A DNA stretch of 8,766 bases from NCBI GenBank assembly GCA_028822675.1, contig JAPKDE010000101.1, positions 1-8,766 on the forward strand, read 5' to 3'. The DNA is from Dehalococcoidia bacterium. Lineage in GTDB: Bacteria > Chloroflexota > Dehalococcoidia > UBA3495. The notes beneath the pieces are model-generated. The model searched no databases. It was not told where the DNA came from and worked only from the letters and a program-made list of their open reading frames with translations. The number at the start of each line of letters is the position of its first letter. Position 1 is the stretch's first letter. Position numbers and translations under genes: made by a program. Shown here piece after piece: positions 1 through 6,072 of the stretch.

Positions 1-5
1 AACCA

Positions 6-46
6 CAAGCGCCGCCTTGCCAAAGCAAAAGCGGCGCTTGTTTATT
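6..46 (+). terminator. Intrinsic terminator of an upstream gene
   Basis: A perfect 10-bp stem (CAAGCGCCGC at 6-15 pairing with GCGGCGCTTG at 31-40) is followed directly by TTTATT. The 15-base loop can fold further into a small TTGC/GCAA stem around CAAA. A GC-rich stem followed by a T-run is the usual Rho-independent form. It lies upstream of the YgfZ-like gene, so it most likely ends a + strand gene outside the window. That would make the YgfZ-like gene the start of its own transcript, from a promoter somewhere in 41-90 that I cannot pick out. Confidence 0.78.
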
Positions 47-96
47 ACAGCCCAAATCTTTCACAAACCCATAAAACCCCTGGGATGGAGTCACCG

Positions 97-1164
97 ATGG
101 CCCTGCAAGAATCACCGTTACAGACCGGCGCAGCCATCTTTGTTGAGCGGCACGGCTTTCAGTTGCCCTCCGTGTACTCTGACTTCGCCACCGAATACTC
201 CACCGCCACCACGACTGTGGGCATCCATGACGCCTCATACATGGGCCGATTGAAAGCCACCGGCGAAGATAGCTTAGACCTACTGAACCGCATGTCCACC
301 AACAAAGTTGTGGACCTCAGCGCCGGCGAGGGCGCCGTCACCGTGCTCACGACCGACCGCGGTCGCATCATTGATGTGTTAGGGGTGGTGAACCAGGGCG
401 ATCACGTGATCTTGCTGACCAGCCCCGGCCGCCAACAGGCAGTGATTGATTGGCTGGATAAATACACCATCATGGAAGACCTGGTCATTGAAGACGTTAC
501 ATCCCAAACCGCCATGTTGGCGTTAATCGGCCCCGACGCAAGCGAGCTCTTGGGCTTAACACCGGCCCAAAAACCGCTTTCTCAAGACGAGCTAAAAATT
601 CAGTCTTTGAACCTAGGCGGTCTCAATGTCATGGCAGTGGAGCAACCTCTTGGTACCCTATCTCGATATTGTTTGATTGCCGACCTGGACGCTGCAGCCG
701 GGCTGTGGCAACACCTGACAGAGGCCGGCGCTACTCCGGTAGGCGCTAATGCCATGGATGCGGTACGGGTCAACTTTGGGGTTCCCGAGTACGGTCCGGA
801 GCTTGGTGAGCGATTCAACCCGTTGGAAGCCGGACTGATCGGGTCCGTGGACTTCACTAAGGGCTGCTACATCGGACAAGAGGTAATCGCCCGGTTAGAC
901 AGCTACAAGAAAATACAGAAGTACTTGGTATCGTTGCGTTTCAACACCACCGCCAATCCGGGGGATGAACTGTTTCAAGACGGACAACCCGTTGGAACAG
1001 TAACGTCCGTTGCTTCAGAGGCCACAGATGGAGTTTTGAAGGGCCTGGGCTACGTTAAAGCGGCGATGGCCATCCCTGGAACCCAACTGGACATAACAGG
1101 TCAGGAAAAGAGCTCAGCAGAGATTTTGGCCATCGCCCAACCCTACGGCCCGGCAAAAGACTGA
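97..1164 (+). CDS. ygfZ: YgfZ/GcvT-family folate-binding protein
   Basis: This is a member of the aminomethyltransferase-like family that includes YgfZ/CAF17, tetrahydrofolate-binding proteins that help maintain or repair iron-sulfur cluster enzymes in the cytoplasm. The diagnostic YgfZ signature KGCYIGQE lies at residues 255-262, with the conserved Cys at 257, followed by the usual positively charged stretch. The N-terminal two thirds match the GcvT folate-binding fold (IHDASYMGRL near residue 46, then TTDRGRIIDV). The last ~75 residues form the C-terminal barrel domain. At 355 aa it is nearer GcvT in length than the shorter proteobacterial YgfZ. Start choice: the ATG at 97 has GGAG six bases upstream, while the in-frame ATG at 85 has no ribosome binding site. 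No other glycine-cleavage genes lie nearby, which favours the YgfZ role over a true T-protein. It converges with pyrE, leaving a 4-base gap. Confidence 0.88.
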   Translation: MALQESPLQTGAAIFVERHGFQLPSVYSDFATEYSTATTTVGIHDASYMGRLKATGEDSLDLLNRMSTNKVVDLSAGEGAVTVLTTDRGRIIDVLGVVNQGDHVILLTSPGRQQAVIDWLDKYTIMEDLVIEDVTSQTAMLALIGPDASELLGLTPAQKPLSQDELKIQSLNLGGLNVMAVEQPLGTLSRYCLIADLDAAAGLWQHLTEAGATPVGANAMDAVRVNFGVPEYGPELGERFNPLEAGLIGSVDFTKGCYIGQEVIARLDSYKKIQKYLVSLRFNTTANPGDELFQDGQPVGTVTSVASEATDGVLKGLGYVKAAMAIPGTQLDITGQEKSSAEILAIAQPYGPAKD

Positions 1165-1178
1165 TTACTTAATCAGTC
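1155..1178 (-). terminator. Probable terminator of the obgE-nadD-pyrE operon
   Basis: A 9+9 bp perfect inverted repeat (arm GACTGATTA at 1159-1167, arm TAATCAGTC at 1170-1178, two central bases) spans the stop codons of both convergent genes. Read on the minus strand, the hairpin is followed at once by TTTT (1155-1158), so it looks like a modest intrinsic terminator for pyrE. In RNA the realistic fold is a 7-bp stem with a six-base loop. On the + strand no T-run follows, so it is unlikely to stop the ygfZ transcript. The stem is AT-rich, so its strength is uncertain. Confidence 0.5.
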
Positions 1179-1732
1179 GAAGGCTCTATCTTGCCGTCTG
1201 CTGTTGCGGCCAGCAGCGCTGAGAAGTCGTAACCAAGCTTCCGCATTTCCTCAGAGCCGCCCTCGTTCCGATCTAGGAGCGAGACCACTTTTACCACGGT
1301 GCAGCCCACAGCCTCGGCAGCTTCAATAGCATGGAAAAGCGACCCACCGGTGGTACAAACATCGTCCACTATGGCAACCTTGCTGCCAGCAACTAACGGC
1401 CCCTCAATGTTCTGTTTCATACCGTGGTCTTTGCTCTCTTTCCGCACGATGAAAGCCGGTATCGGTCCGCCGGCCAGATGGCTGGCCAATGCCACTGCCG
1501 TCACAATGGGATCAGCTCCTAGAGTTGTCCCGCCGATGGCTGCTGCCCCGGCCTGTTGTAGCAAAGGAAGTAGGGCTTGGGAGATCAGATAGGCGCCCTC
1601 CGGGTCCAGACTGAGCAGTCTGCCGTCAAAGTAGTAACTGCTCTTTCTGCCGGATGCGAGAGTGAAATCACCGTATTTGATCGCGCCACGGTCCAGCGCC
1701 AATTCCAAGAGTCGATCAACTGTTTCGCTCAA
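1169..1732 (-). CDS. pyrE: Orotate phosphoribosyltransferase
   Basis: The enzyme joins orotate to PRPP to give orotidine 5'-monophosphate, the fifth step of de novo UMP synthesis, in the cytoplasm. At 187 aa it has the usual bacterial length. Visible family features are the N-terminal FTLASGRKSSYYFDGR segment (residues 23-38), the flexible catalytic loop with RKESKDHG (97-104), and the PRPP-binding motif IVDDVCTTGGS (121-131) with its Asp pair. It is the last gene of a minus-strand operon after obgE and nadD. The start is a TTG that overlaps the nadD stop codon in TTGA. A good ribosome binding site (GGGAGGA) lies about eight bases upstream inside the nadD 3' end, so translation is probably coupled to nadD. 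An inverted repeat with a trailing T-run ends the gene. Confidence 0.95.
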   Translation of the reverse strand: MSETVDRLLELALDRGAIKYGDFTLASGRKSSYYFDGRLLSLDPEGAYLISQALLPLLQQAGAAAIGGTTLGADPIVTAVALASHLAGGPIPAFIVRKESKDHGMKQNIEGPLVAGSKVAIVDDVCTTGGSLFHAIEAAEAVGCTVVKVVSLLDRNEGGSEEMRKLGYDFSALLAATADGKIEPSTD

Positions 1733-2355
1733 CTCGCCGTCCTCCCTTCCCCTACGGTCAGATAAAGTTTCTGCCTGCGAATATACTCGCCAACTACGTC
1801 CGGCACCAGCCCAGTCAGTACATCACCTGCCGCAGCTTTTCGTCTGAGCGCGGTTGCGCTAACGTCCATTAAGGGTGTGGTTACCACCTGGATTCGCCCT
1901 TTGGCTTCCGGCATGCGTTGGTAGAACACGTCCCAATCAAAGTCCTGCTCTCCTGAACGATCCAACACCAATAATTTGCAGAGGGCCAAAACTCGTTCCG
2001 GATCCTTCCAACGATGTAGCTGACTCAACACGTCCATGCCCAAGATGAAGAACAGACTAGCTGTTGGGCCCAGTTTGGCCGATAGTTCTACTAGGGTATC
2101 GACGCTGTAGGTGGGACCAGGACGGTGTGCCTCAATGTCACAGACCTCAAACCCTGGAGTATCAACGACAGCAAGTCGTACCATTTCCAAGCGGTGTTCC
2201 ACCGAGGCCGAAGGCACTGAGTGTTTCAGTCTGGGATGGCCTGCGGGGATTAACAGCACGCGGTCCAACGATGCTTGGTTCTTGGCTGCGTTGGCAATAC
2301 CTAGATGCCCCAGATGAACCGGGTCGAACGTCCCGCCTAGGATGCCAATATTCAC
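1729..2355 (-). CDS. nadD: Nicotinate-nucleotide adenylyltransferase
   Basis: NadD adenylates nicotinate mononucleotide with ATP to give deamido-NAD, the step before NAD synthetase. The nucleotidyltransferase signature GGTFDPVHLGH is at residues 7-17, with both catalytic-site histidines. Also seen are PAGHPRLK (the phosphate-contacting loop, with LK where many enzymes have HK), ILGMDVLSQLHRWK in the middle, and the C-terminal MDVSATALRR, a variant of the ISSTxIR motif. Start choice: the GTG at 2355 puts the first beta strand at the N-terminus and gives 208 aa, normal for the family. A longer frame opening with TTG at 2421 would add 22 unconserved residues overlapping obgE. The start lies 13 bases beyond the obgE stop and no strong ribosome binding site is seen, so it may depend on read-on from obgE. 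Pairing of nadD with obgE is common in Gram-positive-type genomes. Confidence 0.93.
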   Translation of the reverse strand: MNIGILGGTFDPVHLGHLGIANAAKNQASLDRVLLIPAGHPRLKHSVPSASVEHRLEMVRLAVVDTPGFEVCDIEAHRPGPTYSVDTLVELSAKLGPTASLFFILGMDVLSQLHRWKDPERVLALCKLLVLDRSGEQDFDWDVFYQRMPEAKGRIQVVTTPLMDVSATALRRKAAAGDVLTGLVPDVVGEYIRRQKLYLTVGEGRTAS

Positions 2356-2368
2356 AGCTAGCGGGCGC

Positions 2369-3652
2369 TCAGAACCAAGTGAGTTCAACTTCGCCGAACC
2401 TAATAAGGTCGCCGGCTTCAATTCCGGCGTCGATCAGCGAATTGGCCAGACCAGAGCGTCGCATCTCCCGCCATAGTTGCAGCAAAACCCTCTGGTCTTT
2501 GGTATCTGCATAGGCAGTCAGACGTTCCATAGATTCTGACTCGACTACGTAAACGCCGCGTGAATCCCGCCAAACTGATTCCTTGGCAGCAGAACGCTGT
2601 GGTCGGAAGCGCATCGGTTCGACTTTAGGCCCTGTTTCTGGAGCTTCCTTGGGTAGGTCGTTAAGCGCACCAAAGATGTTTCCCATTAATCTATCGACGC
2701 CTTCACCGGTGGCGGCCGATATGAATTGCACACTAGAACCTTTGTCACCAATAGCTTCCACCAGACGAGCTTCAAGGTCTTCCTGGGCCTCTCGGACCTC
2801 AGTTACATCAAGCTTGTTAACAACAACAAGCTGAGTTTTACTAGCCATGTCAGGGTTAAACTGTTCCAGCTCCTGATTGATCATCAGGTAATCTTCCACT
2901 GGGTCTTCTGACATCCCATCCAGCATATGAACATAGAGTCGCGCTCTTTCTGCATGTCTTAAGAATTCGTGACCCAGCCCAATACCCTCATGTGCCCCTT
3001 CTAACAGTCCGGGCACTTCCATCATTACGAAGTCGTTCCGGCCAATTCTCACCACACCCAATATCGGTTCAACTGTCGTGAAAGGATAGTCAGCTACTTT
3101 GGCTTTGGCTGCTGAACACATCGATATAAGAGTTGACTTACCTGCATTTGGCTTGGCCAGCAGACCAACATCCGCCAACAGCTTCAATTCCAAGAAAAGG
3201 ACTACTCGCTCGCCCTTCCCACCACGTTGGGCAAGAACCGGTTGCTGGTTGGTTGCGCTTGCGAATCTTGAATTGCCCCAACCACCACGACCACCCACAG
3301 CTACAAGCCTAGGGTTCTCGGTGGTAATATCGTCAACATATTCTTTTTCGCCATCCGGATACATCCGATAAACAACGGTCCCCATTGGAACCATTATATT
3401 TTTGTCATCACCGTTGCCGCCCCGTTTGTTCTTGCCTCCACCATGACCCCCATGAATGACATAAATGGTGCTGTTGAACTTGATATGCAACAAAGTATTG
3501 ATCGATGCATCACCGACAATATACGCACTTCCACCGTCACCGCCATCGCCGCCATTGGGACCGCCTTTTGGTCGGTATTTCTCGCGGAGAAAGCTGCTGC
3601 ACCCGTTTCCACCGGAGCCAGCGTTGATATTTAATCTAACGGTATCAATCAT
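2369..3652 (-). CDS. obgE: Obg/CgtA GTPase, ribosome assembly
   Basis: Obg is an essential GTPase that binds the 50S subunit and links ribosome maturation to stress and replication control. The domain order is complete at 427 aa: the glycine-rich Obg fold (about 1-158), the G domain (about 159-335), and the C-terminal OCT domain (about 355-427). Motifs seen are PNAGKST (168-174), YPFTT (189-193, G2/switch I), PGLLEGAHEG (214-223), NKLD (279-282, G4) and SAATGEG (312-318, G5). Two usually invariant positions differ. The first Walker A glycine is Ala166 (codon GCC), and the G3 aspartate of DxPG is Glu212 (codon GAA). I checked both codons on the strand. The ATG start has only a weak ribosome binding site (AAAGAAA). 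It is the first gene of the obgE-nadD-pyrE operon, with its promoter in the AT-rich spacer at 3653-3730. Confidence 0.96.
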   Translation of the reverse strand: MIDTVRLNINAGSGGNGCSSFLREKYRPKGGPNGGDGGDGGSAYIVGDASINTLLHIKFNSTIYVIHGGHGGGKNKRGGNGDDKNIMVPMGTVVYRMYPDGEKEYVDDITTENPRLVAVGGRGGWGNSRFASATNQQPVLAQRGGKGERVVLFLELKLLADVGLLAKPNAGKSTLISMCSAAKAKVADYPFTTVEPILGVVRIGRNDFVMMEVPGLLEGAHEGIGLGHEFLRHAERARLYVHMLDGMSEDPVEDYLMINQELEQFNPDMASKTQLVVVNKLDVTEVREAQEDLEARLVEAIGDKGSSVQFISAATGEGVDRLMGNIFGALNDLPKEAPETGPKVEPMRFRPQRSAAKESVWRDSRGVYVVESESMERLTAYADTKDQRVLLQLWREMRRSGLANSLIDAGIEAGDLIRFGEVELTWF

Positions 3653-3682
3653 TGAATTTCTTTAAATAATAAATCAGTAAAA

Positions 3683-3711
3683 ATAATAAGGGCGTGGATT
3701 AGTTGATAGTT
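3683..3711 (-). promoter_or_regulatory. Weak candidate promoter for obgE operon
   Basis: On the minus strand TATTAT (3688-3683) matches five of six bases of a -10 box, with about 30 bases from it to the obgE ATG. The -35 position 17 bases upstream (AACTAT) is poor, so this would need an activator or another sigma factor. The inverted repeat at 3712-3727 abuts the -35 position. This is sequence inspection only. Confidence 0.22.
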
Positions 3712-3727
3712 AGGCGTAAGTACGCCT
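3712..3727. promoter_or_regulatory. Inverted repeat, possible operator
   Basis: AGGCGTA (3712-3718) and TACGCCT (3721-3727) are perfect 7-bp inverted arms around AG. The GC-rich arms stand out in an AT-rich spacer between divergent operons. No T-run follows on either strand, and the two-base gap is too short for a hairpin loop, so a protein-binding site fits better than a terminator. The binding protein cannot be named from the sequence. Confidence 0.35.
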
Positions 3728-3978
3728 GGTAAATAGTTGAGTACATATATTTTAACATGGAGTGGTCAATAGACTAGGTTGATAACCAAGTAGATGATTG
3801 TGAATGGACTAAGCAGATTGGTTGTTTAATTTAAGAGTGAAATTACGGGAACCAAAATTATCCCAGGTTAGAACTACCCAGAGCAGGATTTATCCACTTG
3901 AACCAACTAGTTGCCCACAGCGTAATAGCCGTGGTGTTATCCTGACTTAATCGCGGCGTGGAGGCGGATTGGCCGAAA

Positions 3979-5346
3979 ATGCTTCATGCGAGAAATAATT
4001 TACCGTATATAGCTGGGCTGCTGGGAATGGTGTTCGTTTCTTGCTCGGGTGGTACCAATGTTCCAACGCCCAGAATTATCCAGCAATCAGATAATAATAA
4101 TGATGGAGAGATCAATCAGGTGAACCGGATAGCGTACGTTAGTCCCAATGGCAACCTTTACACAGTGGACCCGGACGGGGGTGGAATCTGCCAGTTGACC
4201 GGCAGTATCCAAGCTCAAAGCGAGATTCCAGGACCAAGCTCTGGTGGTATTCAAGCACAGCCGTTGCAGATGAACGAGTATTACACCTGGCCGACCTGGT
4301 CTGCTGACGGGACTAAACTAGCGGTTTCAAAAGTTGCCTTGGAAACAGATGAGTCGGACATCTCAGTAGAAGTGATGGACTCTATGACTGGCCGCAGCGA
4401 AACAGTCTACGAAAACGGTCTGGCCGGGCTGGTTGCTGAAGGCGCGCCGCACTACATCTACTGGGCACCGACCGGTGATCAACTGTCATTCTTGGCAGCG
4501 ACTCCGGAAGGTCTCTCCCTTTTTGTGTGGGATGGCATAGTCGGAAATCCCCCCAGCGTAATTGACCGGGGCGCGCCACTGTATTACCAGTGGGCGAACG
4601 ACGCTCAGGCCATAGCGATTCATCTGGGTCCGGAGATAATCTGGGCCAAATCACCACTAGAAGATGGTCCTCGGGAATCGTTCCGATCACTGGGCAATTT
4701 TAGGGCGCCGGCAATTTCTCCGAATGGCGCGAGTCTGGCTTACGTTGATGAAGCAGACTCAGAGATTGGCCTGTACATCTCGGCTACCAACGATCTCAAT
4801 CAAGGCGAAAAGTTGATCGAAGTTGGGTCCAACGCCGCATTCATGTGGTCACCGGACGGTACACAGCTTGCAGTGGCCGACCAGTCTAATCCAAGAGTTC
4901 CCCTCTTTAACCGGTTGATGTTGGTGCCAGTGGACGGCGGCCCAATAACCACGTTAACTTCCGGTGTTAACTCCAGCGAGGTCTGGGCGTTTTTCTGGTC
5001 ACCGGCCGGCGACAAATTGGCTTGGGTGTCGGTGAATGCCGAAGAGCAGGAGCTGGAGTGGGTGGTATCTCCCAGCGATGGCTCCAACAATAAAAGGCTA
5101 TTCAGCTTCCAGCCATCATCAGAAGTATTCATCATGCTCAGCTTCTTTGATCAGTATGGATATTCCCATACTCCGTGGTCACCGGACGGAAAATGGCTAG
5201 TTGTGGCTGGCACCAAGGGAAAAGTGGCTCTTAGAAATAACGGCCGCACCCCCACTGGCGACCGCGTGTACGTGTTGGATGTAGAAGGAGTTGAAGGACC
5301 CCGCGACTTGGGTGCAGGTGTCCTGGCTGTTTGGTCGTGGAGCTAA
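3979..5346 (+). CDS. Beta-propeller lipoprotein (TolB/PD40-like)
   Basis: This is a predicted secreted lipoprotein of 455 aa. The N-terminus has a charged start, a hydrophobic core (LPYIAGLLGMVFV) and a lipobox-like FVSC with Cys22, followed by a Ser/Gly/Pro/Asn linker. The rest is a chain of PD40/WD40-like blades marked by WSPDG-type turns near residues 54, 107, 162, 205, 246, 290, 340 and 400, with a terminal VWSWS strand that could close the ring. This suggests a seven- or eight-bladed propeller. Such propellers mostly bind proteins or ligands, and no catalytic motif is visible. The ATG at 3979 is preferred because GGAGG (3960-3964) precedes it at a rather long 14 bases. The GTG at 3958 has no ribosome binding site and would put charged residues before the signal. 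Its 3' end overlaps the next lipoprotein gene, so the two are probably made together. Exact function unknown. Confidence 0.8.
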   Translation: MLHARNNLPYIAGLLGMVFVSCSGGTNVPTPRIIQQSDNNNDGEINQVNRIAYVSPNGNLYTVDPDGGGICQLTGSIQAQSEIPGPSSGGIQAQPLQMNEYYTWPTWSADGTKLAVSKVALETDESDISVEVMDSMTGRSETVYENGLAGLVAEGAPHYIYWAPTGDQLSFLAATPEGLSLFVWDGIVGNPPSVIDRGAPLYYQWANDAQAIAIHLGPEIIWAKSPLEDGPRESFRSLGNFRAPAISPNGASLAYVDEADSEIGLYISATNDLNQGEKLIEVGSNAAFMWSPDGTQLAVADQSNPRVPLFNRLMLVPVDGGPITTLTSGVNSSEVWAFFWSPAGDKLAWVSVNAEEQELEWVVSPSDGSNNKRLFSFQPSSEVFIMLSFFDQYGYSHTPWSPDGKWLVVAGTKGKVALRNNGRTPTGDRVYVLDVEGVEGPRDLGAGVLAVWSWS

Positions 5347-6056
5347 AATACAAACTTCTTACTGCTGTGTTAATGGTTTCAGTATTGTTGGCTGCCTGTG
5401 ATTCAGGTAGGGAAACCCAGTCTGAGTTTCCGGACATCGACCCAGCCCCTGCTATGGTTCGAGCTGTGGCCCAACTACTAGACATGGAATCGGCCTCGTT
5501 CACCTTGGACCACCTGAAAGGCAGCACAGTTCTGGTACCCGGCGTACTCATGACCAAGGTCTCGGGCGAGGTCTCAATCCCGGACCGGTTCAGCGTAACC
5601 GTTGAGGCGGAGTCAGAATCTCCCAAGTCGTACATCGAGATCAGCATCATTACCATTGATGACACGGCTTACATGACCGACATCCTCAGTGGACGCTGGA
5701 ATCAAATCTCCGCCGACAGTCTCCCATTTAATCTCTCCGGCTTGGGACAGACTCTGGCCGACATAGTGAACGCCGTGCGAGAACCCAAAGTGGTTGGCGA
5801 AGAAGAGCTGCACGGCGTTGATACCCTCCATATTGAAGGCCAAATAGACTCTGAAGACCTTTCAGAGTTGGTGCCGGGCGCAGGGCAAGGGTTTCCAGTA
5901 CAACTCGAATTGTGGTTGGACCGGAACCAAGGTCTTTTGCAACAAGTGCACATAATCGGTCGAGTGGTCCCAACTGATGAGACAAACACCCTTCGCCAAT
6001 TGACCCTGGAAGATATCAACCAGCCGGTGGTGATTGAACCGCCGGGCGACAACTAA
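5337..6056 (+). CDS. LppX/LprAFG-family (LprG-like) lipoprotein
   Basis: This is a predicted lipoprotein of 239 aa, with signal sequence LLTAVLMVSVLLAAC and lipid-anchored Cys21. After a short linker the pattern fits the LppX/LprAFG family, whose members form a half-barrel with a hydrophobic pocket that carries lipids across the mycobacterial periplasm. Supporting segments are SGEVSIPDRF (76-85), DTAYMTDILSGRW (109-121), GVDTLHIEG (160-168), the VQLELWLD strand with a following hydrophobic strand (188-208), and the closing INQPVVIEPP. Length is close to that of mycobacterial LprG. The next gene is a DHA2 MFS pump, the same arrangement as lprG-Rv1410c, which supports a lipid-shuttle role. The start is uncertain: GTG 5337 (used) or TTG 5331. 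Both overlap the upstream stop, by 10 or 16 bases, without a strong ribosome binding site, which points to coupled translation. The family call comes from pattern, not from a profile search. Confidence 0.75.
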   Translation: MELKYKLLTAVLMVSVLLAACDSGRETQSEFPDIDPAPAMVRAVAQLLDMESASFTLDHLKGSTVLVPGVLMTKVSGEVSIPDRFSVTVEAESESPKSYIEISIITIDDTAYMTDILSGRWNQISADSLPFNLSGLGQTLADIVNAVREPKVVGEEELHGVDTLHIEGQIDSEDLSELVPGAGQGFPVQLELWLDRNQGLLQQVHIIGRVVPTDETNTLRQLTLEDINQPVVIEPPGDN

Positions 6057-6072
6057 GGTTAAAGCCAGGGCA

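Larger units (their letters stand above)
3653..3978. other. AT-rich divergent intergenic region
   Basis: About 325 bases separate the obgE start from the lipoprotein start on the opposite strand, so the promoters of both operons should lie here. The side next to obgE is very AT-rich. No open frame of useful size with a ribosome binding site is present, and no tRNA is seen. Recognisable items are the inverted repeat at 3712-3727, an imperfect hairpin at 3915-3934 (CCAC...GTGG arms, one mismatch, loop GTAATA), and three TTATCC hexamers (about 3859, 3890 and 3937). One hexamer belongs to TTATCCACT, one base from a DnaA box. None of these is enough for a firm regulatory call. Confidence 0.6.

Noticed and set aside
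2356..2421. A longer NadD starting with TTG inside obgE.
   Set aside because: The extra 22 residues precede the first beta strand of the fold, match nothing in the family, and overlap coding obgE.
2064..2513. A 149-codon open frame on the + strand opposite nadD and the obgE end.
   Set aside because: It lies fully antisense to two clearly identified genes, has no recognisable domain, and looks like a reading-frame shadow.
3756..3829. Very short frames starting at ATG in the intergenic spacer.
   Set aside because: They are only about 6-11 codons long and have no ribosome binding site.
3855..3945. Three TTATCC hexamers, one within TTATCCACT, suggesting DnaA boxes or a replication origin.
   Set aside because: Only one is close to a DnaA box and it is one base off. 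There is no dnaA, dnaN or other origin gene nearby and no cluster of boxes.
3958..3978. GTG start giving seven more residues on the propeller lipoprotein.
   Set aside because: There is no ribosome binding site in front of it and the extra acidic residues would spoil the signal peptide. GGAGG lies between it and the ATG at 3979.
5231..5665. A 144-codon minus-strand frame across the junction of the two lipoprotein genes.
   Set aside because: Composition is Ser/Thr-rich with no motif. The + strand frames have signal peptides and family patterns, so this is a shadow.
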